A model generated the notes under the pieces. That model saw only the letters and a list, made by a program, of their open reading frames with translations. It was not told the origin of the DNA and searched no databases. The translations under genes were made by a program, and so were the position numbers. From positions 1-23,377 of the forward strand of contig JAPZAN010000245.1 in assembly GCA_027460605.1 (NCBI GenBank): 23,377 bases of DNA, read 5' to 3'. The stretch is from Candidatus Methanoperedens sp. (GTDB lineage: Archaea; Halobacteriota; Methanosarcinia; Methanosarcinales; Methanoperedenaceae). Positions 15,541 to 23,073 of the stretch are shown here, piece after piece (the first letter of the stretch is position 1; the number at the start of each line of letters is the position of its first letter).

Positions 15541-16065
15541 ACCGAAGGTAACAAAGTACGCATACTCAGGCTTTTCTTTGAGGGACCCAACGAGCGCCTT
15601 CATTTAAGAGAAGTGGCACGCAGAGTTGGACTATCAGCAACTGGCGCAATGAAGATTTTGCGGTCACTTGAGACTGGGGGCATGGTGAAAAAAGAGCGCG
15701 CAGCGGTCACAACGGAATATCGTGGGAACTATGATAATGAAAAGTTCATGGCTCTTAAAAGATCTCTTAACCTTTATTCACTCCATTCCAGCGGGCTGGT
15801 ATCGAAAATAGTGGATTTTTACAAAATACCGGAATGCATAGTCATTTTCGGAAGTTATGCAAAGGGTGAAGATACCAGGGAAAGCGATATAGACATTGCA
15901 GTCATGACCGGCATGAAAGAATATCCGCAGCTTGATATTTATGAAGCTGACCTGAAACGAAAAATAAGTCTGCATCTAATCGACAACATACAAAATGAAG
16001 AAAAAGATTTTATCAATACGCTTGCTAATGGAATCGTACTTTATGGCTATCTGGAAGTGCTATAG
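15535..16065 (+). CDS. HTH-MNT protein: winged helix plus minimal nucleotidyltransferase
   Basis: The 176-residue protein begins with an ArsR/MarR-like winged helix (about 1-75; LHLREVARRVGLSATGAMKIL is the recognition region) and ends with a minimal nucleotidyltransferase domain: G106-S107 followed by SDIDIAV with D118 and D120. The GS-x10-DxD pattern is complete, so AMP transfer is plausible. MNT proteins usually pair with HEPN RNases, which they silence by AMPylation (established for the family). Here the expected HEPN partner directly downstream is only a short remnant. The ATG at 15535 lies inside a palindrome, implying a leaderless, self-repressed message. Confidence 0.82.
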   Translation: MLTEGNKVRILRLFFEGPNERLHLREVARRVGLSATGAMKILRSLETGGMVKKERAAVTTEYRGNYDNEKFMALKRSLNLYSLHSSGLVSKIVDFYKIPECIVIFGSYAKGEDTRESDIDIAVMTGMKEYPQLDIYEADLKRKISLHLIDNIQNEEKDFINTLANGIVLYGYLEVL

Positions 16066-16200
16066 TTGAAGCCTTTGAAGTTTTACATCGAATCTGGTCT
16101 TGTGAGACAGGGTTCAAAAGACCCTGGCGAGGCAAAAGCCATGATTACGGACAGCGAGAGGTTGATTCGGGCGGTTGTGGGGAAGATGCTGGCGGAGTAA
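16066..16200 (+). pseudogene. Truncated HEPN-like toxin remnant
   Basis: Directly after the nucleotidyltransferase stop, a TTG at 16066 opens a 44-codon frame. It starts LKPLKFYIESGLVRQGSKDP and continues GEAKAMITDSERLIRAVV, resembling the first helices of HEPN proteins that partner MNT genes (short helix, Gly-Leu-Val/Leu-Arg, then Glu/Asp-rich helix), but stops at 16200, far short of a HEPN domain and before its R-x4-6-H motif. I read it as a broken toxin. A functional short peptide cannot be excluded. Confidence 0.5.
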
Positions 16201-16254
16201 CGGGAAAAGGATTTATATAATATGAATCTTTATAATTGACCTGCAAGGATAATA

Positions 16255-16386
16255 ATGAAACCACATCAAAAGAAGAATACCGAATCAGTTGTATCAAAAA
16301 ACAAGAATATCGATAGAGAGTTCGAGTTAAAAGCAATAAATCGTATTCTTGACCGCAGATATGAAGTGTTAATAGAGTTGAGTTAA
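16255..16386 (+). CDS. Small basic ORF of unknown function
   Basis: A 43-residue frame from ATG 16255 to TAA 16386. It has a TATA-like tract upstream (gatttatataatatg, 16210-16224) and an AAGGA ribosome binding site-like stretch seven bases before the start. The product is rich in lysine, asparagine and arginine, and ends IDREFELKAINRILDRRYE. I recognise no family. It may be a small antitoxin, or a gene fragment like its neighbours. Confidence 0.4.
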   Translation: MKPHQKKNTESVVSKNKNIDREFELKAINRILDRRYEVLIELS

Positions 16387-16400
16387 TGCTGGCTCAAAAG

Positions 16401-16432
16401 GTTTATACCTTATAAGTAAGATATGACTTACT
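16401..16432. promoter_or_regulatory. TATA box and palindromic operator of the AbrB/PIN operon
   Basis: A TATA-like box (gtttatacctta, 16401-16412) is followed by AGTAAG (16415-16420) and CTTACT (16427-16432), a perfect inverted repeat ending immediately before ATG 16433. The spacing puts the transcription start at or next to the ATG, a leaderless message whose initiation site would be covered by the AbrB-type antitoxin. Confidence 0.55.
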
Positions 16433-16711
16433 ATGAATGCCACAATTGATATGGTAACTATATCCTCAAAAGGTCAGATAGTAATTCCCAAAAAGATCCT
16501 GAAGGCCCTTGGATTGAAAGAGCAAGATAAGTTATTGTTATTCAATAAAGGCGAAAACATTCTTTTGAAAAAAGTTAAACCTGAGATGTTTGAGAAAAAT
16601 ATAAGGGACATGTTAGCCCCAATTCGTGAGGAAGCAGAAGCAAAGGGATTGACAGAAAGAGATGTAGAAACTGAGATAAAAGCACATAGAGCACAAAAAG
16701 TCCAGGCATGA
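16433..16711 (+). CDS. AbrB/SpoVT-type antitoxin (VapB-like)
   Basis: A 92-residue protein with a swapped-hairpin AbrB DNA-binding domain at about residues 6-47: MVTISSKGQIVIPKKILKAL followed by a GL-x-x-x-DKLLLF segment. The C-terminal half (about 55-92) is charged and helical, expected to bind the toxin. It should dimerise on the palindrome just upstream and neutralise the PIN protein whose start overlaps its stop (ATGA, 16708-16711). It appears intact. Confidence 0.87.
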   Translation: MNATIDMVTISSKGQIVIPKKILKALGLKEQDKLLLFNKGENILLKKVKPEMFEKNIRDMLAPIREEAEAKGLTERDVETEIKAHRAQKVQA

Positions 16712-17118
16712 TTCGATTAGTAATTGATACAAATGTCTTTGTTTCTGCTTTGATATCAACCAGAAGTATTCCCGCGTTGCTTCTTGATGAAGCGGGAAAA
16801 AGTTACTCACTATTTATATCAAAAGAAATACTGGGCGAAGTGGAGGATGTTATTTCAAGAAAGAAATTCGGATTTACAAAACAAAAAATAAGTTTAGCCA
16901 TAGAAGCTATCCTATCGTTCTCTGAAATCATAAATCCAGAGATCAAAGTTAATATCATAAAATCAGACCCTGAAGATAATAAAATACTGGAATGTGCGAT
17001 CGCATGCAACGCGCAATATATCGTTTCAGGCGATTCTCACTTGCTCGATCTCAGAGAGCATGGGAGTATCAAAATAATAAATCCAAAGACTGCACTTGAA
17101 TTATTGAATAGCTTATAA
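16708..17118 (+). CDS. PIN-domain toxin (VapC-like, COG1569 type)
   Basis: The 136-residue protein has the PIN nuclease acidic set: D7 in VIDTNVFVSAL, E44 in the EILGEVEDV helix, D90 in DPEDNKILECA and D109 in VSGDSHLL. These coordinate metal for RNA cleavage. The sequence style (NVFVSALIS, then SGD-x-HLL) matches the COG1569 putative toxin group rather than classic VapC. It is translationally coupled to the AbrB antitoxin. The target RNA is unknown. Confidence 0.88.
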   Translation: MIRLVIDTNVFVSALISTRSIPALLLDEAGKSYSLFISKEILGEVEDVISRKKFGFTKQKISLAIEAILSFSEIINPEIKVNIIKSDPEDNKILECAIACNAQYIVSGDSHLLDLREHGSIKIINPKTALELLNSL

Positions 17119-17160
17119 ATACCAGCCTACGCCCCCGAAGCCGACACATGCGCTAGCAGG

Positions 17161-17231
17161 CGGACAGCGAGAAGCTGATGGAGGCGGTTGTGGGGTGGAT
17201 GCTGGCGATTGGAGATGGTGTTGAGGAGTAA
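17161..17231 (+). pseudogene. Second relic of the HEPN-like tail
   Basis: 17161-17207 matches 16148-16194 at 40 of 47 positions. In frame it reads DSEKLMEAVVGWMLA, against DSERLIRAVVGKMLA in the first relic, and stops at 17231; upstream in the same frame there is a TAG. No start or full gene is present, so it is a decayed duplicate left after the PIN gene. Confidence 0.55.
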
Positions 17232-17249
17232 ACACTCCACAAAATAAAT

Positions 17250-18394
17250 TATAGAGAATTTCGAAAAACCAGATAGAATAGAAATATTTAATACACAATA
17301 ACTATATTTAGTTAGTATGTCATCATTCATAGATTTTGCATTTCGAGAAGAGTACGAACGAGTAAAACGTTTGGGAGATAGATTATCAGATATTGAAAAG
17401 TTAATCGACTGGGAAGCATTCCGACCTATCCTTGAAGGTATGTACGACAATAAAACCGAGAAAGGTGGACGTCCCAACATCGATGAAATCGTGATGATTA
17501 AAGTCTTGATTTTACAGGAATGGCATGGTCTTTCTGACCCCGAACTTGAGAGACAAATTACAGACAGGATATCTTTTCGTAAGTTTTTGGGCTTCCCAGA
17601 TGCAATTCCTGATTTCTCAACCGTATGGACTTTCAGAGAAAGATTGAGCAAAACAGGCAGAGTAAAGAAGGTCTGGCAAGAATTGCAGAGGCAGCTTGAC
17701 TCAAAAGGACTGAAGGTAAAGAAAGGAGTAATCCAGGATGCAACATTCATCACCTCCGACGCTGGACATGCCAGGGCAGATAAACCACGAGGCGATGAGG
17801 CTAAAACACGAAGAAGCAGAGATGGTACATGGACAAAAAAGAACAGTAAGTCGTATTTCGGTTTTAAACTTCACTCAAAGTCCGATATCGATTATGGTCT
17901 CATAAGAGATATTGAAACTACAACTGCGTCGGTTCATGACAATCAAGTTGATTTAACAAAACCCGGAGAAGTTGCATACAGAGACAAGGGCTATTTTGGG
18001 GCACCTTCAAAGGGATATAGTGCCACAATGAGACGGTCAGTTAGAGGTCATCCTATCGGTATCAGGGATATTCTGCGGAATAAACGAATCAGCAAGAAAA
18101 GGGCACCTGGAGAAAGACCTTATTCTGTTATTAAAAATGTGTTCAAATCAGGACATACCACGGTTACAACTGTTACAAGGGTGGCTGCTAAAATGGTCTT
18201 TGTATCGTTTGGATTCAACCTATTTCAGCTCTTGACTCTCAGGAAACAAGGGGTTGTATAGCGATAGCTATCTAATAAAAATTAAAAATACATGAAAATA
18301 TAGAAAAAAACATGAAAAAGTAGGCACCTTAAGCATGAATATCATCAAATGTTCAAATTCAGGGAAAATTACAAGTTAATCGAAATCCTCTGTA
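17250..18394 (+). mobile_element. IS5-like insertion sequence, about 1.1 kb
   Basis: The element contains one transposase gene. Candidate imperfect terminal inverted repeats are 17250-17269 (starting TATAGAGAATTTCG) and the complement of 18375-18394 (starting TACAGAGGATTTCG), matching at 16 of 20 positions. I see no convincing target duplication outside them, so the ends are tentative. The insertion lies between the toxin relics and the 3' end of the glutamate synthase operon. Confidence 0.6.
17317..18261 (+). CDS. IS5-family DDE transposase
   Basis: A 314-residue transposase. The N-terminal part (about 40-130) is the DUF772-like region (GGRPNIDEIVMIKVLILQ and later FRKFLGF and PDFSTVWTFRERL). 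The catalytic DDE triad is visible as D141 (QDATFI), D223 (YRDKGYFG) and E266 (APGERPYSV). Length and motifs are complete, and no frameshift is seen, so the element may be active. The ATG at 17317 follows an AT-rich stretch. Its codon use is mixed, as usual for mobile genes. Confidence 0.9.
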   Translation: MSSFIDFAFREEYERVKRLGDRLSDIEKLIDWEAFRPILEGMYDNKTEKGGRPNIDEIVMIKVLILQEWHGLSDPELERQITDRISFRKFLGFPDAIPDFSTVWTFRERLSKTGRVKKVWQELQRQLDSKGLKVKKGVIQDATFITSDAGHARADKPRGDEAKTRRSRDGTWTKKNSKSYFGFKLHSKSDIDYGLIRDIETTTASVHDNQVDLTKPGEVAYRDKGYFGAPSKGYSATMRRSVRGHPIGIRDILRNKRISKKRAPGERPYSVIKNVFKSGHTTVTTVTRVAAKMVFVSFGFNLFQLLTLRKQGVV

Positions 18395-18433
18395 GATATA
18401 ATTGTAGATATTAAATATGATGCCTACTCTGAC

Positions 18434-19168
18434 TTAATACACATACAAATTCCCATACGGCCTTATCGACAGCGGTACAAGCTTCGTGAACTTCCCGCTC
18501 ATGACTTCATCAAAATCAAACCCGAAATACTCGCAATACTCCTTGAGATAAGACCCAATGAGCTTCGTATCCTCCTCGCTTAACTCAAGGCAGCTTACTT
18601 CTTTTCCAAGATTGAAGGGGTCAACCTTCCCGCGGATATACATCACGCCGCCGTGCATGCCCGTGCCGACGTAGTCGCCCACAAGCGGACTCTTCCCGTT
18701 CATACCGAGCAGTATCATTATCCCGCCTGCCATGTACTCGCCAAAGAAGTCGCCTGCAGTCCCGCCTGCTATTATAACCGGCACCTGTTTCTTGTACTCC
18801 TTCATATGGATGCCGACACGGTAGCCTGCGTCTCCCTTGATGTACAACTTCCCGCCGCGCATCCCGTACCCGATAATATCGCCGACGTTCCCGTGAACGA
18901 TGATCTCACCCGCGTTCATGGTATTCGCGATGCCGTCCTGAGCGTTTGCATTAACGATTATTTTCGGCCCGTTCATGAAAACACCGAGGTCGTTTCCCGG
19001 CGTGCCGTTAATGGTAATCTTAACACTTTCATTTATTCCGGCGCCGATATACCTCTGCCCGCCTATGTTATCTAGTTCGAACTCCTTTTCACCCGATACA
19101 ATAGCGTCGCGGATAATCTTATTCAATGGCCTGTAATGCATGCCTTTTGCGTCAATTCTCACATTCAT
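18434..19168 (-). CDS. Glutamate synthase GXGXG subunit (alpha C-terminal domain)
   Basis: About 244 residues with repeated G-x-x-G beta-helix turns (GGQRYIGAGI, GDIIGYGMRGG, GGTAGDFFGEYMAGG, GDYVGTGMHGG), the fold of the C-terminal domain of GltB, here a stand-alone protein as in many archaea (COG0070). It has a structural role, bracing the amidotransferase and FMN domains that shuttle ammonia. Translation probably starts at ATG 19168, overlapping the upstream stop as TGATG, rather than at GTG 19171. It is the last gene of the minus-strand operon and converges on the insertion sequence. Confidence 0.88.
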   Translation of the reverse strand: MNVRIDAKGMHYRPLNKIIRDAIVSGEKEFELDNIGGQRYIGAGINESVKITINGTPGNDLGVFMNGPKIIVNANAQDGIANTMNAGEIIVHGNVGDIIGYGMRGGKLYIKGDAGYRVGIHMKEYKKQVPVIIAGGTAGDFFGEYMAGGIMILLGMNGKSPLVGDYVGTGMHGGVMYIRGKVDPFNLGKEVSCLELSEEDTKLIGSYLKEYCEYFGFDFDEVMSGKFTKLVPLSIRPYGNLYVY

Positions 19169-20667
19169 CACTGTCCTATCCCTGCATGTTTGATCCCGAG
19201 TATGTCAAGAGCTTCCTGATTCAGCCCCACGCCGCGCAGGCGTTCCCTGCTTCCGCGCAACGACTCGATGGCGTTTATACCAAGCGAGCCAAGCACTTCC
19301 TGTATCTCATGTCCCCAGGCGGTAAGAAGATTGCACAGCCTGTCAGCCGCCAGTTCGGGATTCAGCCGGCGCACAAGTTCGGGCTTCTGCGTTGCAATGC
19401 CCCATGCGCAATTGCCGGTGTAGCACTTCTGGCATACCCTGCAACCCATCGCTATAAGGGAGGCGGTGCCGATTACACAGGCGTCCGCGCCAAGCGCTAT
19501 GGCTTTTACAACATCAGCGCTCTGCCTTATGCTTCCTCCCACAAGGATGGAAGCGCGGTTGCGTATACCTTCCTGCCTCAACCTTTCATCAACAGCTGCA
19601 AGGGCAAGTTCGATTGGTATTCCAACATGGTCCCTTATAACCATGGGAGCCGCGCCTGTCCCTCCGCGGAACCCGTCAAGCATCACAATATCAGCTCCGG
19701 CGCGCACGATGCCGCTTGCGATGGCGGCTACATTGTGCACTGCGGCAATCTTGACCGAAACGGGTTTCTTATAATCGGTAGCCTCTTTTATCGCATATAT
19801 CAATTGCGAGAGGTCTTCTATTGAATATATGTCGTGATGCGGTGCGGGAGATAAAGCATCGGTTCCTACGGGTATCATTCGGGTCTTGGAGATGTCCTCT
19901 CCTACCTTTTCACCCGGCAGGTGCCCGCCAATTCCGGGCTTTGCACCCTGCCCGATTTTTATTTCCACCGCAGCGCTCCTGTTCAGGTATTTACTCGTCA
20001 CGCCGAACCGTCCGGATGCGACCTGCACGATAATCCTGTCAGCATAAGGCGCGATATCCTCATGAAGCCCGCCTTCACCTGTATTCATCAGCGTTCCCAT
20101 GCGCGTTGCAGCCATGGCAAGCGCCTTGTGGGCATTTAAGCTAATGGCGCCGTATGACATTGCAGCGAACACTATTGGTATATCAAGTTTCACCTGCGGC
20201 GCAAGTTCGGTTTTCAGGCTCACGTTCCCATCGAATTCCAGGCTGTCAGGTTTTGCTCCAAGGTACGTGCGCAGTTCCATTGGTTCGCGCAGCGGGTCGA
20301 TTGACGGGTTGGTCACCTGACAGGCATCTATCAGCATATGGTCCCAGTAGATGGGATAAGGCTTGGGATTTCCCATGCCCGTAAGGATGATGCCGCCGCT
20401 TTCTGCCTGTTTTAAAATGTTCTTTCTTATTTCAGGCGTCCAGTTATATCCATCCTTGTAATCAAGTGGGTTCTCCGTGATGTTTATGGCGTTCTCTGGG
20501 CAAAGGGTTGCGCATCTGTGGCATGCCACGCACAGCTTGTTATTCGGGGTGACCTTATCCTTGAATTCAATCGCCCCAAAACTGCAATTTATCACACATC
20601 GTTTGCAGCGGCGGCATTTTTCCTGGTTCACGTTCACAGCAAACTCTGCGGGAAGTTGTGATTCCAT
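19168..20667 (-). CDS. Glutamate synthase FMN-binding subunit with ferredoxin domain
   Basis: About 499 residues. Near the N-terminus are two 4Fe-4S motifs (CRRCKRCVINC and CVACHRCATLCP). The synthase core follows: a GEGG loop with an ammonia/2-oxoglutarate site, GTGAAPMVIRDH for FMN phosphate, and a cysteine cluster CRVCQKCYTGNC that would bind a 3Fe-4S centre, then GIATQ. It makes glutamate from 2-oxoglutarate and ammonia channelled from the amidotransferase subunit. The start is ATG 20667 (TAATG overlap with the preceding stop), with a strong AGAGGTGG before it; a longer reading to 20724 would overlap the upstream gene needlessly. No NAD(P)H-oxidising subunit is encoded nearby, so ferredoxin is the likely donor. 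Confidence 0.92.
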   Translation of the reverse strand: MESQLPAEFAVNVNQEKCRRCKRCVINCSFGAIEFKDKVTPNNKLCVACHRCATLCPENAINITENPLDYKDGYNWTPEIRKNILKQAESGGIILTGMGNPKPYPIYWDHMLIDACQVTNPSIDPLREPMELRTYLGAKPDSLEFDGNVSLKTELAPQVKLDIPIVFAAMSYGAISLNAHKALAMAATRMGTLMNTGEGGLHEDIAPYADRIIVQVASGRFGVTSKYLNRSAAVEIKIGQGAKPGIGGHLPGEKVGEDISKTRMIPVGTDALSPAPHHDIYSIEDLSQLIYAIKEATDYKKPVSVKIAAVHNVAAIASGIVRAGADIVMLDGFRGGTGAAPMVIRDHVGIPIELALAAVDERLRQEGIRNRASILVGGSIRQSADVVKAIALGADACVIGTASLIAMGCRVCQKCYTGNCAWGIATQKPELVRRLNPELAADRLCNLLTAWGHEIQEVLGSLGINAIESLRGSRERLRGVGLNQEALDILGIKHAGIGQ

Positions 20668-21743
20668 TATTCCACCTCTCCATTCAGTGTACCTATTACA
20701 GCCGTGCCTGCTTTCGGGCTCCACACCTCATCAAGGTCGGGAGCAATTTCCCTGATAGCCGATTCTTCTGAGGCCATGTATAACATATCGTCCTTTCGGG
20801 CTGCGGTCATGGGACGAAGCTTAATCCTGTCGTTCAATCCTATCATTCCATTGCTGTGCCCTATGATTATGCTGAATGGCCCGTTTAAAAGCGTACTTCC
20901 GTAAACCTGCCGCAGCATAGTGGCGGTTTTCTTTTGCTCGGGTTCCATCCTGTCTATATCCTTCCAGAATGGGGATGCAAGGCACATTACGGCTTTATCA
21001 ATGGGGAGCTTATGCCGTCGTACGAGCAGGTCAATCAGGTAGGCGATAACCTCGGTGTCGGTTCTTAATTCAAGCTTATAGCCGAACATCTCAAGGTAAC
21101 GCTTGTTGATGCCATATGAAGAGATTTCGCCGTTATGAACCACTGACCAGTCAAGCAGTGTGAATGGGTGGGCTCCTCCCCACCAGCCGGGTGTGTTCGT
21201 GGGGAACCTGCCGTGGGCAGTCCAGATGTATGCGCTGTAATCTTCTAACTTGTAGAACCTGCCGATATCCTCAGGATACCCCACGCCTTTGAATGCGCCC
21301 ATGTTCTTGCCGCTTGATGCAACAAAAGACCCTTCTATCTCGGAATTGATTTTCATCACGGTATTCGTGACATAATCCCTCTCGGTTAGGAACTCAAGTT
21401 TGCTCTCGGGCACTTCAAGGAAATACCTCCAGAGTATGGGGGGATTCGAAATCCCATTTTCCCGTTGTGTGGGAATAGGCTCGTCCTTGTCCACATTAAA
21501 GTAGTCCTTGAAGAACTCTTCTGTGGCTTCCTTTGCTTCCATGTTGTCATACATCATGTGAAAAGCATACATGTCTTTTCGTTTCGGATAAATACCATAG
21601 GCTGCAAATCCACCGCCAAGCCCGTTTGAGCGGTCATGCATGCAGGCAATGGATTGTATTATAATCCTGCCGTCGATGCGTCTTCCTTGCTCACTCATCA
21701 TTCCGGATATTGCACATCCCGAAGGAATTCCATCACACTTCAT
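20667..21743 (-). CDS. Glutamate synthase glutamine amidotransferase subunit
   Basis: A 358-residue class II (Ntn-type) glutamine amidotransferase (COG0067). The probable nucleophile is C10 in GCAISGMM, implying removal of a nine-residue propeptide, MKCDGIPSG. Other class II features are HGRFPTNTPGWWGGAHPF, the WSVVHNGEISSYGIN segment with the oxyanion Asn-Gly, and RTDTEVIAYL. It releases ammonia from glutamine for the FMN subunit. The start at 21743 overlaps the preceding stop by 11 bases and has a good AAGGAG ribosome binding site. It is the second gene of the operon. Confidence 0.9.
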   Translation of the reverse strand: MKCDGIPSGCAISGMMSEQGRRIDGRIIIQSIACMHDRSNGLGGGFAAYGIYPKRKDMYAFHMMYDNMEAKEATEEFFKDYFNVDKDEPIPTQRENGISNPPILWRYFLEVPESKLEFLTERDYVTNTVMKINSEIEGSFVASSGKNMGAFKGVGYPEDIGRFYKLEDYSAYIWTAHGRFPTNTPGWWGGAHPFTLLDWSVVHNGEISSYGINKRYLEMFGYKLELRTDTEVIAYLIDLLVRRHKLPIDKAVMCLASPFWKDIDRMEPEQKKTATMLRQVYGSTLLNGPFSIIIGHSNGMIGLNDRIKLRPMTAARKDDMLYMASEESAIREIAPDLDEVWSPKAGTAVIGTLNGEVE

Positions 21744-23073
21744 TTTCTTCTCCTTTTTGATTAATATGATTTAATAATTTTTTTAATTCCTCTGCCCCGC
21801 TTTTTGGCGGCTCGGGAAGTTTCAATTTCTTCCTGACAGACGTGGGCTCTCCCAGTCTCCCATCTTTCTTGAACATCTCGATGCTGGCGGCAAAGCCTTT
21901 CGGTCCTTTTCCCTTCTCAAGAGCGATATGCTTTAGTGTATCAAATATCTTATTCATGCCCATTTTCTGTGGGCAGAGTTCATAACATGTATAGCAGTCC
22001 ACGCATCGCCATATGTTATGCGATTCAATTACAGCCTCAAGTTCTCCTGACAGCAGTTTTCCGATTATCTCGTTGGGATTGAATTCAGGGTTTATCTTCA
22101 CAACAGGGCAGTCGTTTACGCACGCTCCGCACTCATAGCACTTCCGGATTGCAGGCAGGTCGAATACCTCTTTGAGTTTCTTAAGGTAGTTATATCTTGA
22201 ATCCCATTTCGACAGGAATTCGGCAGCGTCTATCCTGTGCATGTCCATGCCAAGTTCTTCTGTCGTGAAACCCATAGCAAGCCCGAGCAATTCGGGATAA
22301 TACAGGATCGGGACGTTCAATTTCTCACCGCTTTTCTGCATGAGGTACTGGCGCGAATCATACTGCATAAAGCACGATGGGCATGTGAGGGAAATCGCAT
22401 CTGCCTTTTTTGTGACCTCAAGGAGCTTCATGCGAGCAAGGGCTGTGGCTTCTTCAGGCTCGTCGGCAGCGTTCAGGTTACCGCCGCAGCACAGCATCTT
22501 TGTTTCATATTCGATGCTCTTTGCCCCGAGGGCATCTATCAATGCATCGAACTTTTTTGGCTTGTTAGGATCGTCAAAAAATATAGAAGAGCTTGGGCGG
22601 AGCATATGGCATCCGGCGTGCGCTGCAATCTTCATACCGTCAAAGGGTTTCTTGATGTGCTGCTTTATCTTCGGTATGCCTATTTCGTCATGCAGCACTT
22701 CTACGAGATGCTTTACTTCGATTGTCCCGTTGTATTCCAGTCCCGCCGAGGAAAGTATTGTATTCACCTCTTTCCGAAGACCGGGATTTATCCTCATTTC
22801 GACTTCAACGGATTTTAATGTACTGTAGCAGCCGTTGCAGGGAACGAGCAAATCATGACCAGCCTTCTCCGCTAAAGCGAGATTCCTTGCCGCAGTCACG
22901 TACCATGTCATGTCGCCAAGTGGCTTTATGATACTTTTTGTAGGGCAGCAGGTCGCCCCTTCAAGGTCGTGGAGAACGCAGCCGAGTTTTGACATGACAA
23001 GCCGTGTTGATTTTTCCATGAAAGGAAAGCGGGCGGGGATGATGCAACCTAAGAACAGTGTATATTCAGGCAT
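21733..23073 (-). CDS. HdrBC-type fusion: CCG-domain plus two 4Fe-4S clusters
   Basis: A 446-residue fusion. Residues 1-290 are HdrB-like with two CCG motifs: C10, C42-C43, C79 and C82 in the first, and AGCH, MLCCGG and TCPSC in the second; in heterodisulfide reductase these bind the noncubane 4Fe-4S clusters at the active site. Residues 310-385 are HdrC-like with CYECGACVNDCP and CVDCYTCYELCP. The C-terminus is charged. No HdrA is present, and there are no membrane helices. It is the first gene of the glutamate synthase operon, which suggests that it passes electrons to the synthase or couples it to a thiol/disulfide pool (inference). It could also be another CCG-domain oxidoreductase, since this family is broad. 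Confidence 0.87.
   Translation of the reverse strand: MPEYTLFLGCIIPARFPFMEKSTRLVMSKLGCVLHDLEGATCCPTKSIIKPLGDMTWYVTAARNLALAEKAGHDLLVPCNGCYSTLKSVEVEMRINPGLRKEVNTILSSAGLEYNGTIEVKHLVEVLHDEIGIPKIKQHIKKPFDGMKIAAHAGCHMLRPSSSIFFDDPNKPKKFDALIDALGAKSIEYETKMLCCGGNLNAADEPEEATALARMKLLEVTKKADAISLTCPSCFMQYDSRQYLMQKSGEKLNVPILYYPELLGLAMGFTTEELGMDMHRIDAAEFLSKWDSRYNYLKKLKEVFDLPAIRKCYECGACVNDCPVVKINPEFNPNEIIGKLLSGELEAVIESHNIWRCVDCYTCYELCPQKMGMNKIFDTLKHIALEKGKGPKGFAASIEMFKKDGRLGEPTSVRKKLKLPEPPKSGAEELKKLLNHINQKGEENEV

Noticed and set aside
18319..18428. AGTAGGCA and TGCCTACT inverted repeat as the insertion sequence ends
   Set aside because: Both arms lie on the right side of the transposase gene, so they cannot bound it. 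The imperfect pair at 17250 and 18394 fits better.
19126..19824. Plus-strand 232-codon frame opposite the glutamate synthase gene
   Set aside because: It is an antisense shadow of a strongly conserved enzyme gene with biased codon use and has no recognisable domain.
22237..22818. Plus-strand 193-codon frame opposite the HdrBC fusion
   Set aside because: It is antisense to conserved cysteine motifs and has no independent support.
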